From Rivularia sp. T60_A2020_040 (GTDB lineage: Bacteria; Cyanobacteriota; Cyanobacteriia; Cyanobacteriales; Nostocaceae): DNA of 64,000 nt. Position numbers and translations under genes: made by a program. Position 1 is the stretch's first letter. Each line of letters opens with the position of its first letter. This document shows positions 1 to 10,235 of the stretch, piece by piece. The stretch covers positions 1-64,000 of the forward strand of contig JACYMD010000127.1 of NCBI GenBank assembly GCA_015272215.1, in the 5' to 3' direction. The notes below the pieces were generated by a model. That model worked only from the letters and a program-made list of their open reading frames with translations. It searched no databases and was not told the DNA's origin.

Positions 1-261
1 GATAACTACATTTCAATAGCATATTATCATGTCATTTTTCTTGCGTTTGCCCTGGCTTTTAAACCAAAGCAACTTGAAGAAATTAACCAAGAAACATTAA
101 TACTATGGGGAGATCAAGATAAAATATTAGGTATTAAGGATGCCCCAAAATTTGCAAGGGCAATTCCTCATAGTAAACTCATCTGGATTAAAGATAGCGG
201 ACACGTTCCTCATTTGGAACAGCCACAAATTACCGCAACAGAAATTTTGGATTTTAGTTGA
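1..261 (+). CDS. Alpha/beta hydrolase, C-terminal part (5' end outside window)
   Basis: Frame 1 is open from the first base to a TGA at 259-261, giving 86 residues. The segment contains LILWGDQDKILG, which carries the acidic member of the alpha/beta-hydrolase catalytic triad, followed about 35 residues later by SGHVPHLEQP, which carries the catalytic histidine. This spacing is typical of the last 60-70 residues of the fold. The nucleophile and cap domain lie upstream, so the substrate cannot be inferred. The gene runs towards the convergent mcdB-like gene, and a short-repeat tract starts directly after its stop codon. Confidence 0.85.
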   Translation, partial: DNYISIAYYHVIFLAFALAFKPKQLEEINQETLILWGDQDKILGIKDAPKFARAIPHSKLIWIKDSGHVPHLEQPQITATEILDFS

Positions 262-343
262 TAGTTGTTAGTTGATGGTTGTTAGTGGTTGGTTGTTAAC
301 TCCTAACTCCTAACTCCTAACTCATAAATCCGGTGGTTATTAA
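262..343. repeat. Short tandem repeats plus a CCGGTGG element
   Basis: Copies of a GTTAGTTG-like unit are followed by four tandem copies of the 7-mer CTCCTAA, then TCCGGTGGTTATTAA at 329-343. The CCGGTGG element recurs at 3431, 3478, 36086 and 46734 in this window, always next to such repeats. The tract separates the hydrolase stop from the 3' end of the mcdB-like gene and slightly overlaps the latter. Confidence 0.8.
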
Positions 344-1074
344 TCCAATAACCACATCGGGGCAGAAGTATCAGATTCTTGGGGTTGTGTATCAGGTAAA
401 GGGCCTGTTGGACGAGAGTAAGATTTTCTATAAGATACTGTAGATGAGTAATTTTTCTTTGGTTGAACGATAGCAGATTGATTAGGAACTGGTTGTTTTG
501 CAAGAGGTTGTTTTGCCATCTGTTGCTTAGCAGGAGGTTGTTTAGCTGCAAATTTCTGGGCTGTATTAACTTCTGCTGTAAGTTTGGTATTAGCTTCGGC
601 TAATTGTAAAGCATCTTTTTTCGCTGCATAAAGCTCTGTATTTAACTTTTCTGCTAATTCATCTTTCTCTCGTAGAGTTAATTGTAACTCTCCGATTAGC
701 TTTTCTAAGCTTTTTTCGTTTTGACGTGCTGTTTCTAATTCTTGTTTTAATCCTTCAAGAGTATCTTGCAAATCTCCAATTTTTTTCGCTTCTTCTACTT
801 CTTGTTGCAATTGCTGGGATAATTTATCTTGTTTGGCAATTGTAGATTGAAACTCTTTCGCTTGTTGCCGTAAAGTTTCTTCGTTCTTTTGAGATTTTTC
901 GAGAGTTTTTTGTAATTCTTTAACAGTTGCTTCTAAATCAACATTAGAAGATGGGGTGGTTTTTTGTTGATTCACTTCTTTTACCTCCGATGCAGTGACA
1001 TCAATAGTTGATTCACTTTCAATAGTTTTATTTGATTCTTCTTCGATTAAATCTGAAAGACGTTTTTTAGCCAT
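340..1074 (-). CDS. mcdB: Probable McdB-type carboxysome-positioning adaptor
   Basis: The 244-residue protein has a charged N-terminus ([13 protein letters not shown]), a long Q/E/K-rich segment at about residues 50-180 with strong coiled-coil character, a low-complexity A/K/Q/P stretch (repeats of AKQP) and a C-terminus ending in MWLLD. The tryptophan lies within the last four residues, a feature I recall as invariant in McdB proteins. Its ATG overlaps the stop of the ParA-type gene upstream (TAATG) with GGAGG just before it. An in-frame TTG 12 nt further upstream is a poorer start because that Shine-Dalgarno lies inside it. McdB links McdA on the nucleoid to carboxysomes. The family call is inferred from architecture and pairing; a ParB-like or CpsD-type adaptor is the alternative. 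Confidence 0.62.
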   Translation of the reverse strand: MAKKRLSDLIEEESNKTIESESTIDVTASEVKEVNQQKTTPSSNVDLEATVKELQKTLEKSQKNEETLRQQAKEFQSTIAKQDKLSQQLQQEVEEAKKIGDLQDTLEGLKQELETARQNEKSLEKLIGELQLTLREKDELAEKLNTELYAAKKDALQLAEANTKLTAEVNTAQKFAAKQPPAKQQMAKQPLAKQPVPNQSAIVQPKKNYSSTVSYRKSYSRPTGPLPDTQPQESDTSAPMWLLD

Positions 1075-1706
1075 TATTTCCTCCAATCACGCTGTAATTC
1101 ATCAGCCACGCGACGATAGTCAGATTCCGCTTCCCGTGCGTTTTTACCTCGCCACTGAGTAATCGCCACACCTTCAAGCGCCGCTCTTTCATGGGCTTTG
1201 TAAATACGAATAAACGCATTACAAGCAGGAATTCCCAACTTTAAAAGAGTATTTTGAGCTTCAATTGCTTCTCTCAAACTTCGCGTATCCACTTTTGTTA
1301 ACAGTACTCGATGGGGGGTACCCGCTGGAGTAACTGCTTCTTTGACTGTATCAATCAAAGCCGCTAAATCCATTGGTGCTGGGGGTGTTGGCAAAACCAA
1401 ATAATCTGCATTTGTGATTACTGCTGCTAATGCTTGAGAATGCAGCGCTGGAGGCGTATCGACTACTACTAAATCGTAACCTTTTATCGAACGTAAACTA
1501 CTTAATAATTTGGGATTTGTCTCTTGAGATAGATCGAACCCCATCCCCGAATCACTCCTAGAGAACCACCAACTAGCCGAACCCTGTGCATCCGCATCTA
1601 CCAAAAGTACCTTTTTTTTCTCCGCAAAAGATGCTGCAAGATTAATTGAGGTAGTGGTTTTACCAACTCCTCCTTTACCGTTGAGGATAGCTATTATTTT
1701 TGGCAT
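1074..1706 (-). CDS. mcdA: ParA/MinD-family ATPase, probable McdA (type 2)
   Basis: A 210-residue ParA-type ATPase. The deviant Walker A KGGVGKTT lies at residues 11-18 with the signature lysine present, Walker A' VDADAQGS at about 36-43, and Walker B LVVVDTPP near residue 80. Such ATPases dimerise with ATP, bind DNA nonspecifically and form gradients that position cargo. Small cyanobacterial members directly followed by a coiled-coil partner are known as McdA-McdB, which distribute carboxysomes. A retained signature lysine fits what I recall as the type 2 class. A GGATAG sequence precedes the ATG. The stop overlaps the next gene, so the two are probably translationally coupled. A plasmid-type ParA with another partner cannot be excluded. 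Confidence 0.7.
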   Translation of the reverse strand: MPKIIAILNGKGGVGKTTTSINLAASFAEKKKVLLVDADAQGSASWWFSRSDSGMGFDLSQETNPKLLSSLRSIKGYDLVVVDTPPALHSQALAAVITNADYLVLPTPPAPMDLAALIDTVKEAVTPAGTPHRVLLTKVDTRSLREAIEAQNTLLKLGIPACNAFIRIYKAHERAALEGVAITQWRGKNAREAESDYRRVADELQRDWRK

Positions 1707-1749
1707 CTATCCTTTTCCCCCAATGCTTATATCAGAAAATATACCGCGT

Positions 1750-1777
1750 TTTGACAGTTGACAGTTGACAGTGGACT
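1750..1777. repeat. GACAGTT tandem repeat
   Basis: Tandem copies of the 7-mer GACAGTT ending in the GACAGTGG variant, upstream of mcdA. The same family occurs at 4309, 5331, 20753, 49556 and 62200. Confidence 0.8.
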
Positions 1778-1878
1778 TTTAACCTTTGATCTGTTTTGTA
1801 AAGGATAGTTGAGATGAGTAGTCAAAATAACTTATGTTGTTTCACACTAAAAATATAACTAAGTAATTATATTTTTTC

Positions 1879-2367
1879 ATGAATACTATTTCCACTTCCA
1901 GCATAGAATTCAAGCGCCCAGCTTGGCAAAATATTGTCATCATCACTTTAGGTTTTTGGCTGAGTGCTAGCTTAATTTTAGATTGGGTAATTATGCCTAG
2001 CCTTTATGTTTCTGGGATGATGACTCAATCGAGTTTTGCCACGGCTGGTTATACAATATTTTGGAATTTCAACCGAGTTGAACTACTTTGTGCGGGATTA
2101 ATATTAACTGGGGTTTTGGCTTTAAATAAAACTCAATTCAACTGGCAGCGAAACGGTATCATTTTAGCAACTGTAATGCTCGCTATTGCTTTAGTCGATA
2201 CTTATTTATTAACTCCCCAAATGTCGGCTATTGGACTACAATTAAACTTGTTTCAAGTCCCCGAAATTCCCGCAAATATGAATTTAATGCATGGGGCTTA
2301 CTGGTTTATTGAAGCTGTAAAATTAGCAGTAGGTGGTACTCTTTTTACTTGGTATTGCAAGCAGTAA
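1879..2367 (+). CDS. Conserved four-helix membrane protein of unknown function
   Basis: The 162-residue protein has four predicted membrane helices at about residues 20-40, 66-84, 95-113 and 138-158, with a conserved-looking NxxHGAYW stretch before the last helix. The layout resembles DUF4149-like small integral membrane proteins, but I recognise no catalytic motif and assign no function. The gene stands alone, divergent from mcdAB and convergent with the UPF0016 pair. A long inverted repeat follows its stop codon. Confidence 0.75.
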   Translation: MNTISTSSIEFKRPAWQNIVIITLGFWLSASLILDWVIMPSLYVSGMMTQSSFATAGYTIFWNFNRVELLCAGLILTGVLALNKTQFNWQRNGIILATVMLAIALVDTYLLTPQMSAIGLQLNLFQVPEIPANMNLMHGAYWFIEAVKLAVGGTLFTWYCKQ

Positions 2368-2436
2368 AAGAATTAAAAGTTAGGAGTTAGGAATTAGGAG
2401 TTAGGAGTTAAAAATAATTTTTTGTGTACTACAAAC

Positions 2437-2502
2437 AGAAGTCGGGTTTTTTAGAGTAAATATCTGTAACACCCTTGTAAATCTCATCAAAACCCGACTT
2501 CT
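2437..2502. terminator. Long inverted repeat between convergent genes
   Basis: Perfect 14-base arms AGAAGTCGGGTTTT (2437-2450) and AAAACCCGACTTCT (2489-2502) flank a 38-base spacer. The element lies between the stop of the membrane-protein gene at 2367 and the stop of the minus-strand UPF0016 gene at 2515. It could act as a bidirectional terminator, or be a dispersed repeat; the loop is long for a classical intrinsic terminator. Confidence 0.5.
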
Positions 2503-2514
2503 AACCTCAACAAA

Positions 2515-2793
2515 TTATTCTTCTTTATCGAAAAACAACAAACGTATTGCGAGTATCGCAAATCCAATTGCTGCAATTGCTTTGAGTAAACGTGTAGGTA
2601 AAAATTCTGCTACTGCACCTCCTGCTAATGCTCCCAATAAACTGGTTAATATCAGTGCTAAAGCAGTACCAAAAAATACTGCACGCGGAGATTTACAACG
2701 TCCCGAAAGTGCGATCGCAGCTAGTTGACTTTTATCGCCTAATTCGGATAAAAAAACTGTAATAAAACTTATTCCTAAAAGATGTAAGTCCAT
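2515..2793 (-). CDS. Half-size UPF0016/GDT1-type cation exchanger, subunit 2
   Basis: The 92-residue protein contains one UPF0016 (TMEM165/GDT1) repeat with about three membrane helices and the signature SELGDKSQ at residues 16-23, whose acidic residues form the cation site. Full-length family members have two such repeats; here each repeat is a separate gene, so a heterodimer with the 145-residue upstream protein is expected. Family members export Mn2+ or Ca2+ from the cytoplasm. I recall half-size pairs in Anabaena described as hemi manganese exchangers (Hmx1/Hmx2), but the assignment of each subunit is not checked. TTAGGAG repeats lie directly upstream of the start and fill most of the 71-nt gap between the two genes. 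Confidence 0.85.
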   Translation of the reverse strand: MDLHLLGISFITVFLSELGDKSQLAAIALSGRCKSPRAVFFGTALALILTSLLGALAGGAVAEFLPTRLLKAIAAIGFAILAIRLLFFDKEE

Positions 2794-2864
2794 AATTAGT
2801 TATGAGTTAGGAGTTATGAGTTAAGAGTTAGGAGTGAGGAGTTATGAGTCCTAAAAATCAAATT

Positions 2865-3302
2865 TTACGCAATAATTAAATCTAAAAATAACATCAGAGA
2901 AATCAGTAGTAAGGTGACTCCTGCGGCTTTATTTATTGCTTTTGGTGAAAGATGTTTAGCTAGCAAACTACCCAAAGCTACACCTAAAAAACTTGTTGTA
3001 ATTAATGCTGCACCAGAGCCAAGAAATACTACCCACGGTGAATGGGATTCCGCACTCATTAATAAAGTTGATAGCTGAGTTTTATCACCAATTTCTGCTA
3101 AAAAAATCGTAATAAAGGTACTTCCAAAAATAAATAATGGAGATTGAGATTTTTGAGTAGAATTATCTTCGCATTCTTCTGGAGATACTTCATTTAACGT
3201 TTCATAACTAGCCTTATTGTGACATGGAGCATCTGCAATTTTCGGTTCCTGGTTTGGGGTTAAAGTACCAGTCAAGGTAATGGGAGTGGAGTCAAGTTTC
3301 AC
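2865..3302 (-). CDS. Half-size UPF0016/GDT1-type cation exchanger, subunit 1
   Basis: A 145-residue protein with a hydrophilic N-terminal extension of about 55 residues containing two cysteines, then one UPF0016 repeat with the signature AEIGDKTQ at residues 69-76 and two further membrane helices. Partner of the following 92-residue gene, which supplies the second repeat. Expected role: Mn2+ (or Ca2+)/H+ exchange across the thylakoid or plasma membrane, supporting photosystem II metal supply or Mn tolerance. The N-terminal extension is unlike the partner and might be regulatory or a targeting segment. Confidence 0.85.
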   Translation of the reverse strand: MKLDSTPITLTGTLTPNQEPKIADAPCHNKASYETLNEVSPEECEDNSTQKSQSPLFIFGSTFITIFLAEIGDKTQLSTLLMSAESHSPWVVFLGSGAALITTSFLGVALGSLLAKHLSPKAINKAAGVTLLLISLMLFLDLIIA

Positions 3303-3804
3303 AGGAAATAATTCTATCTTTGGGTAGTTTTCATTTTGTTTTCATTTTCTCAGATTTGTGGCATAAATTGCAACCCTTGTTTGGGAAAGATGGGGAATGG
3401 GGAGATGGCGAGATAATTACTAACTCCTAACTCCGGTGGTACCTTAGAGACGTAGCAATGCTACGTCTCTACAACAATTCCGGTGGTACTAATTCCTAAC
3501 TCTCAATCCAAAATCCAAAATCCTTTACTAGTTGACCAAAGTAAACATAAAGAGTCAAGATATAAGGATTAGACCTCTTGCTTTCATGTCAGGTGGCTTT
3601 TAATGCTTTTTAATTTACCTTGATGTTTGTGCTTGTAACAACTGTCAACGGTGAAGTCTAGATGGCTCTCGGTTTTGTATGACAGTCTTGGTGGTATGGA
3701 AGTTGTATGTGTAGCTTCTGTGGCATATTTAAAAGCTAAACAAAATTTAAAGTGGCAAGCAGTCTATATTTTGATTAAAAAAACAAATTAACTGAGGAAT
3801 AGCT
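3303..3804. other. 502-bp intergenic region with three dispersed repeats
   Basis: No gene is seen. The stretch holds CTCCGGTGGTACC at 3431-3443, a nearly perfect palindrome at 3446-3470 (12-base arms AGAGACGTAGCA and TGCTACGTCTCT around one A), a second CCGGTGGTACTAA element at 3478-3494 and an AATCCAAAATCC run near 3508-3522. The remaining 270 bases before ftrV probably contain its promoter, but no convincing -35/-10 pair was found. Confidence 0.7.
3446..3470. repeat. Palindromic dispersed element GAGACGTAGCA
   Basis: Twelve-base perfect arms separated by a single base. A degenerate relative, GGAGACGTAGCAATACG followed by CCCCGTCTCTACA, lies at 55925-55953 between two convergent genes. The shared core and the ability to fold suggest a small MITE- or REP-like mobile palindrome. 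Confidence 0.7.
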
Positions 3805-4071
3805 GTGACGACAGTTGTGGAAAACCAAAAGCTAAATGTAAATAGTGATATGAAAGTTGGCGATCGCGTCCGCGTAACTGAATCTGTGGTAATTTATCAC
3901 CATCCCGATCATCGCGGTGAAGCTTTTGATATCAAAGGTTTAGAAGGAGAAGTGATTGCTATTGTTACTCAATGGAAAGAAAGACCTGTTAGTGCTAACT
4001 TCCCTATTCAGGTGAAGTTTACTAAAAAGTTTAAAGCCCACTTACGTACTTCGGAGTTAGAAACAATTTAA
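3805..4071 (+). CDS. ftrV: Ferredoxin-thioredoxin reductase, variable (alpha) chain
   Basis: The 88-residue protein matches FtrV: MKVGDRVRVTESVVIYHHP, LEGEVIAIVT and RPVSANFPIQVKF, followed by a C-terminal LRTSELE. FtrV is the small SH3-like barrel chain that pairs with the Fe4S4 catalytic chain FtrC and docks ferredoxin, passing photosynthetic electrons to thioredoxins. The catalytic chain is not in this window. The start is a GTG at 3805 preceded by GAGGAA at 3794-3799. The 15 residues before MKVGD are a variable tail typical of cyanobacterial FtrV. Confidence 0.93.
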   Translation: MTTVVENQKLNVNSDMKVGDRVRVTESVVIYHHPDHRGEAFDIKGLEGEVIAIVTQWKERPVSANFPIQVKFTKKFKAHLRTSELETI

Positions 4072-4082
4072 ACTGATTAAAC

Positions 4083-4307
4083 TTAGTTTCGGCGGCGAAA
4101 CCACTGAAATATATTCAGTTCGCCGCGCATTTTTTCCAGTTGTTCGCGATTATTCTTAGCAGTACAATGATACCATTCACAATAAACTTTAAATTCCGAA
4201 CGCACTTCGACTTCTCTGTAAAATTGGTAAGTTGTCTCACTAGCTGCAATATTTTCTTGGATTTGAGATGAACCAGACGGGACTATTCTCTGTAATTCTT
4301 CAGACAT
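4083..4307 (-). CDS. Small conserved hypothetical protein
   Basis: A 74-residue soluble protein with YQFYREVEVRSEFKVYCEWYH in its middle and a strongly basic C-terminus (FRRRN). I do not recognise the family. It is convergent with ftrV, 11 bp from its stop. A GACAGTT tandem repeat abuts the ATG and replaces any Shine-Dalgarno sequence. Confidence 0.65.
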   Translation of the reverse strand: MSEELQRIVPSGSSQIQENIAASETTYQFYREVEVRSEFKVYCEWYHCTAKNNREQLEKMRGELNIFQWFRRRN

Positions 4308-4308
4308 A

Positions 4309-4343
4309 ATTGACAGTTGACAGTTGACAGTTGACAGTTGACA
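4309..4343. repeat. GACAGTT tandem repeat at a start codon
   Basis: About four and a half tandem copies of the 7-mer TGACAGT directly upstream of the minus-strand gene starting at 4307. Confidence 0.85.
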
Positions 4344-4373
4344 ATTTTTATTTATTTCCCTATTCCCTCTTCC

Positions 4374-5165
4374 CTAAACCCATCCACGCAAACGATATAC
4401 AACCATACCAATATATTCTTTTAAGGCGATGGTAAAGTTATCCAAATTTTTGCTATCGGGTAACACATTTAAAATTGCACCTTTAGGAGTGTTAGCTAAT
4501 TCTTGAATTTCACCCTTTGTAACCAGAAAATCAGTAGGTGCAGCAATCGCTTCAATCTTTTGATGTTGAAAAATTGCTAACGATCGCGGCATATGCATTG
4601 CTGAAGTTACTAATAATATACGGTCTATATTGCGTTCTAAAAGAATTTTTTTGACATTTACGGCGTTTTCATAAGTGTTGAGCGAGTCTGGTTCTTGTAT
4701 AATATCTTCAGGTTTTACCCCCATAAATATCAGTAACTTTGCGATATCTTCCGACTCTGGTAAACCTCCACCGCGCCAATCTATACGACCACCACTGACA
4801 ATAATTAAGGGTGCTTTTTGTTGACGATAAAGTTGGGCTGCGTAGAGAACTCTATCTCCTGATTCGCTTAAGTCTACAGTTGTTCGCGGTTCATAAACAG
4901 ATTTAGTTGCACCACCCAAAACTACAATTGCTTCTGCTGCTGGTAATTCTCCTGATGGAATATTTTGCCATTCCAAAGAACGTATTAGAAAGCGAGAAAC
5001 CCAAGCATTAGAGCTAAACAGTAATACAAATAGCGCGATCGCAATGCAAAATACTGCTACACGGGGTCGCTTCATTACCATGAAAAGCGCAATAATGCAA
5101 CAAATACAGGCAAACCCAAGGGGATAAAAGAATAGAGGTAGTAGTTTAGAAAGATATAAAAACAT
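4374..5165 (-). CDS. YdcF/ElyC/SanA family (DUF218) membrane-anchored protein
   Basis: The 263-residue protein has two N-terminal membrane helices (about residues 8-30 and 36-55), then a DUF218 domain: AIVVLGGATKS, LIIVSGGRIDW, EPDSLNTYENA and VTSAMHMPRS. The conserved E, S, N and H/R residues of the family are present. ElyC and SanA homologues affect envelope integrity and cell-wall polymer metabolism in enterobacteria; the substrate is unknown. TTAGGAG repeats sit immediately upstream of the start. The C-terminal ~50 residues (LDNFTIALKEYIGMVVYRLRGW) are typical of the longer cyanobacterial members. Confidence 0.85.
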   Translation of the reverse strand: MFLYLSKLLPLFFYPLGFACICCIIALFMVMKRPRVAVFCIAIALFVLLFSSNAWVSRFLIRSLEWQNIPSGELPAAEAIVVLGGATKSVYEPRTTVDLSESGDRVLYAAQLYRQQKAPLIIVSGGRIDWRGGGLPESEDIAKLLIFMGVKPEDIIQEPDSLNTYENAVNVKKILLERNIDRILLVTSAMHMPRSLAIFQHQKIEAIAAPTDFLVTKGEIQELANTPKGAILNVLPDSKNLDNFTIALKEYIGMVVYRLRGWV

Positions 5166-5385
5166 AATTAAGTTAGGAGTTAGGAGTTATGAGTTATCAG
5201 TTAAATACAGGAGTTTACAATTTGTTACAACTTGAAGTTAACAATAACTCAAAACCAAGTTTATAGAGGATAAATGAACAATTAAAGGTCAAAGTTCTAA
5301 CACTCCTCACTCCTAACAGGTCTGCATATTAGTTAACTGTCAACTGTCCACTGTCAACTGTCAACTGTCCACTGTCAACTGTCAA
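5166..5385. repeat. TTAGGAG and CAACTGTC repeat tracts
   Basis: TTAGGAGTTAGGAG lies at about 5171-5198, and a longer array of AACTGTC/CCACTGTC units runs from 5331 to 5389, reaching the stop codon of the next minus-strand gene. Between them is about 130 bp of AT-rich sequence with no gene. Confidence 0.8.
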
Positions 5386-5892
5386 CTACCTTTCCCAAAA
5401 CTTAATGTTTATTCCAGAACGATGACGGTAACGACGTGTAGGTTTTCGACTCCGCTGCAAATTCATTCGCTGTCCAGAGGTAACTACTTCGTCTTCATCT
5501 TGCTGAGTTTTATTTGAGACCTTTGTTACGGTTGGTTCCTTACTTCCCCACCAAGCAAAAATAAAGCCCGCACCTAAACCAGCTAATCCACCGAGTAAAA
5601 TACTTGTCTCTGGTTGATAGCCCAAAATTATCAAGCTCAGTAAGAAAAATAACCAGTATTTGAGTCCAGCATCTATACCATCGGAAGATGCGACAACATC
5701 GGGATTGGGACCAGTCTTTGTAGACGTAGTAAACAAACTTAGTCCTAAGCCTCCTAATATTCCCAGGAAGATACTTAATTCCAGTTGTCTAGAATAGAGG
5801 AAGAATACAAAAGCCAAAAATATCCCAAATATCAGTTGAGAGAGAAAGCTTTGCGAGAGAGATAAAAAATTACCAGAATTTTTGTTTGCCAT
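5386..5892 (-). CDS. Hypothetical four-helix membrane protein with basic tail
   Basis: The 168-residue protein has four hydrophobic segments at about residues 14-32, 38-55, 76-93 and 97-115, with internal similarity between the two hairpins (LGILGGLGLSL and LGGLAGLGAGF), followed by a hydrophilic tail rich in arginine (RSRKPTRRYRHRS). I recognise no family. Its start lies 7 nt after the stop of the phosphotransferase/kinase gene, so the two are very probably co-transcribed. A repeat array abuts the stop codon. Confidence 0.75.
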   Translation of the reverse strand: MANKNSGNFLSLSQSFLSQLIFGIFLAFVFFLYSRQLELSIFLGILGGLGLSLFTTSTKTGPNPDVVASSDGIDAGLKYWLFFLLSLIILGYQPETSILLGGLAGLGAGFIFAWWGSKEPTVTKVSNKTQQDEDEVVTSGQRMNLQRSRKPTRRYRHRSGINIKFWER

Positions 5893-5899
5893 AATTCGG

Positions 5900-7444
5900 C
5901 TATTGGCTAATTAGTTGTTTTAATTGTGGCTCTAGAGGCTGAGTTGTATCTAAAATTTTCAGATATGATTTTTCTTGGTCGGTAAATGGTTCTGCCGCTT
6001 TCATTTGTGATGGTAGCAAATCGGCGGTTGAATCTGCTACGTCTCCAGTACGCTTGACAAGCCGTTCACGCAATACTTCTTCTGGTGCAGTACAGTTAAC
6101 AATATGTAAAGGAATTTGAGATTGAGTTGCTTTTTCAATCACCTCAGTTCGTAATTGCTGTTTATCGTACTTTGCATCTAAAATCACAGAAAAACCGAGA
6201 CGAGCCAGCATGACACCTAATTCCATCAATCGGGAATAAGTTTTTTGATTCATTTCGGGGGTATACAATTCATCTCCACCCCGTTGTAACAAAGGAATTC
6301 CCGCTAAATGTTTTCGTACTGCATCTGAGCGTAGATGAACTGCTCCCAAATGTCGAGCTAAGTATCTGGCTGTGGTACTTTTACCGGAGCCGGATAAACC
6401 GGACATTAAAATTAATTTTCCTTGAGTGGGTTTAGTGTATTCCCAAGCAAGACGGTAGTAATCAGCAGCGGTGGAAGTTGCTTGTTGTTTTGCTGTTTCG
6501 GGTACACTAGGGTCATCAAGTAAAAACGAAGTTACTTTTGCTCTGACATAAGCTTGACGGCTTAAATATAAAGGCAATACTTGTAAACCTTCATAATCTC
6601 CAGTTTGTTCGATATAGGTATTTAGAAAGATATTAGCTAATTCTTTGCCGTTTCGGGCTTCTAAATCCATCATTGTAAATGCGACATCGTACATCACATC
6701 GACAAAACGAAATGGTTCGTTAAATTCGATGCAGTCGAATAGCATGACTTGATTTTGCCATAAACAGATATTTCTTAAGTGTAAGTCGCCGTGACATTCA
6801 CGAATAAAGTTGTTGATCACACGATTTTGAAATAATTCTGTGCGCTCGCGAAAAAAGTTGTCTGTATAATCTTTTGTTTGGTTAAATTGCTGCTGTGTTT
6901 GAGCGACACCAATATATTTTGCGGTTTGCTGGTAATTTTCGTCAAATGCAGCTCGTACTTGGGATACTTCGCCGAAGGAACTAATATAATCGTTAGTGGC
7001 AGCTTGAGCATGATATTGAGCTACTACTTGCCCTAATTCTACTATGTGTTCTTGTTGAAGTTCTCCGCGCTCGAACATTTCGCTAAACAGCGTCTCTTGA
7101 GGAAACTGACGCATTTTCAGCGTATATTCTACAACTTCCCCACTTCCTCCCAATTGATACTCGTCGCCGTCGCGAGTAATTGGTAAAACTTCTAAATAAA
7201 TGGAGGGTGCTGCAATGCTATTTAAGCGTAATTCTTCTTGACAAAAATGCTGTCGCTTTTCTAGCGTCGAATAGTTTAAAAAACCGAAATCTACCGGCTT
7301 TTTCAACTTATAAGCATAATCTCCGGTTAACAATACATAAGAACAGTGGGTTTGAATCAACTGTATGGGTTCTTGAACTGCGTGGGGATAAAACCCAGGC
7401 TGCATCATCTGTTCAATCGTTTCTGGAATCGAAACCGTAGTCAT
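5900..7444 (-). CDS. Fused aminoglycoside-phosphotransferase-like / AAA_33 P-loop kinase
   Basis: The 514-residue protein has two kinase-like modules. The N-terminal APH-like domain (about residues 1-330) shows ECHGDLHLRNICLW, the catalytic loop with the HGDxHxxN pattern, and LFDCIEFNE, the metal-binding aspartate. The C-terminal AAA_33-type domain begins with the P-loop GLSGSGKSTT near residue 350, then HLRSDAVRKHL. This fusion is widespread in bacteria but its substrate is unknown. The start has an excellent Shine-Dalgarno, GGAGG five bases upstream. Probable operon with the small membrane protein downstream. Confidence 0.88.
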   Translation of the reverse strand: MTTVSIPETIEQMMQPGFYPHAVQEPIQLIQTHCSYVLLTGDYAYKLKKPVDFGFLNYSTLEKRQHFCQEELRLNSIAAPSIYLEVLPITRDGDEYQLGGSGEVVEYTLKMRQFPQETLFSEMFERGELQQEHIVELGQVVAQYHAQAATNDYISSFGEVSQVRAAFDENYQQTAKYIGVAQTQQQFNQTKDYTDNFFRERTELFQNRVINNFIRECHGDLHLRNICLWQNQVMLFDCIEFNEPFRFVDVMYDVAFTMMDLEARNGKELANIFLNTYIEQTGDYEGLQVLPLYLSRQAYVRAKVTSFLLDDPSVPETAKQQATSTAADYYRLAWEYTKPTQGKLILMSGLSGSGKSTTARYLARHLGAVHLRSDAVRKHLAGIPLLQRGGDELYTPEMNQKTYSRLMELGVMLARLGFSVILDAKYDKQQLRTEVIEKATQSQIPLHIVNCTAPEEVLRERLVKRTGDVADSTADLLPSQMKAAEPFTDQEKSYLKILDTTQPLEPQLKQLISQ

Positions 7445-7487
7445 TTATCCTCCAACTCACGTACAACTATAATTCGCTTTTAAGCAC

Positions 7488-7514
7488 AAAAAAACCAGGA
7501 GTTCACCCCCTGGT
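7488..7514 (-). terminator. Intrinsic terminator of rplY
   Basis: Read on the minus strand, ACCAGG and CCTGGT form a 6-bp stem around a 9-base loop and are followed by seven Ts. It lies 23 bases past the rplY stop codon. Confidence 0.8.
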
Positions 7515-7537
7515 ATTTTAATGGAATAAAGCAATCT

Positions 7538-8155
7538 TTACACAGTTTCAGAAACAGCTTGCTGTTCTCCTTCACCATCATCTTCTGTAGTTCCACTAAC
7601 TTGTGGTGGTAAAACGCTAACAACAAGTTCGGAGGATTCTGCGATTAATGTTACCCCTTGAGGTAATTGAATTTGATTAACGTGTAAGCTGTCTCCAACT
7701 TTTAAGTTAGTTACATCAATATCAATTGCATCGGGAATATTCTCTGGCAGACAGTTTAACTGCATTTCGGTAATCACAGTATCTAACATCCCGCCTTCTT
7801 CTTTTACACCAATCGGATTACCGATAAAGTTAAGAGGTACTTCGACGGTCATTTTACCGTGACCTGCAACTGCAAAAAAGCTGAGATGGAAAGGTTTACC
7901 TGTAGCTGGATGAGCTTGAACTTCTCTAAGTAAGGTTTGACCTTGCCAAGGAATATCATTAATCTTTAAATCGATCAAGGTATTATTTACTGAAGCTTTT
8001 TTGAGCAAGCGTTCGACAGTTTTGGCATTAATTACCAAAGAAATTGATTCCGTACCTTTATGACCATATAAATTGGCAGGAATTTCTCCAGAACGACGCA
8101 AAGCCTTTGTTTTGCTTCCTTCTGGTCGCTTTTGACATTCGACCATCATTTCCAT
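7538..8155 (-). CDS. rplY: 50S ribosomal protein L25 (general stress protein Ctc type)
   Basis: The 205-residue protein has an N-terminal L25 domain that binds 5S rRNA ([29 protein letters not shown]) and a C-terminal TL5/Ctc beta domain ([35 protein letters not shown]), ending in an acidic tail. The length fits the long Ctc form. Three ATGs at 8155, 8149 and 8146 could start it and none has a clear Shine-Dalgarno; the outermost is used. It lies 76 nt downstream of purA on the same strand and ends in a clear terminator, so purA-rplY is a likely operon. Confidence 0.93.
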   Translation of the reverse strand: MEMMVECQKRPEGSKTKALRRSGEIPANLYGHKGTESISLVINAKTVERLLKKASVNNTLIDLKINDIPWQGQTLLREVQAHPATGKPFHLSFFAVAGHGKMTVEVPLNFIGNPIGVKEEGGMLDTVITEMQLNCLPENIPDAIDIDVTNLKVGDSLHVNQIQLPQGVTLIAESSELVVSVLPPQVSGTTEDDGEGEQQAVSETV

Positions 8156-8231
8156 AGTTTTGTTCTAATCAATGTTTAGGGTTTAGTTTACAAGTGAAAG
8201 ATACGAGCAAAGAGAATATTCTACCTCAATC

Positions 8232-10235
<2,004 letters not shown>

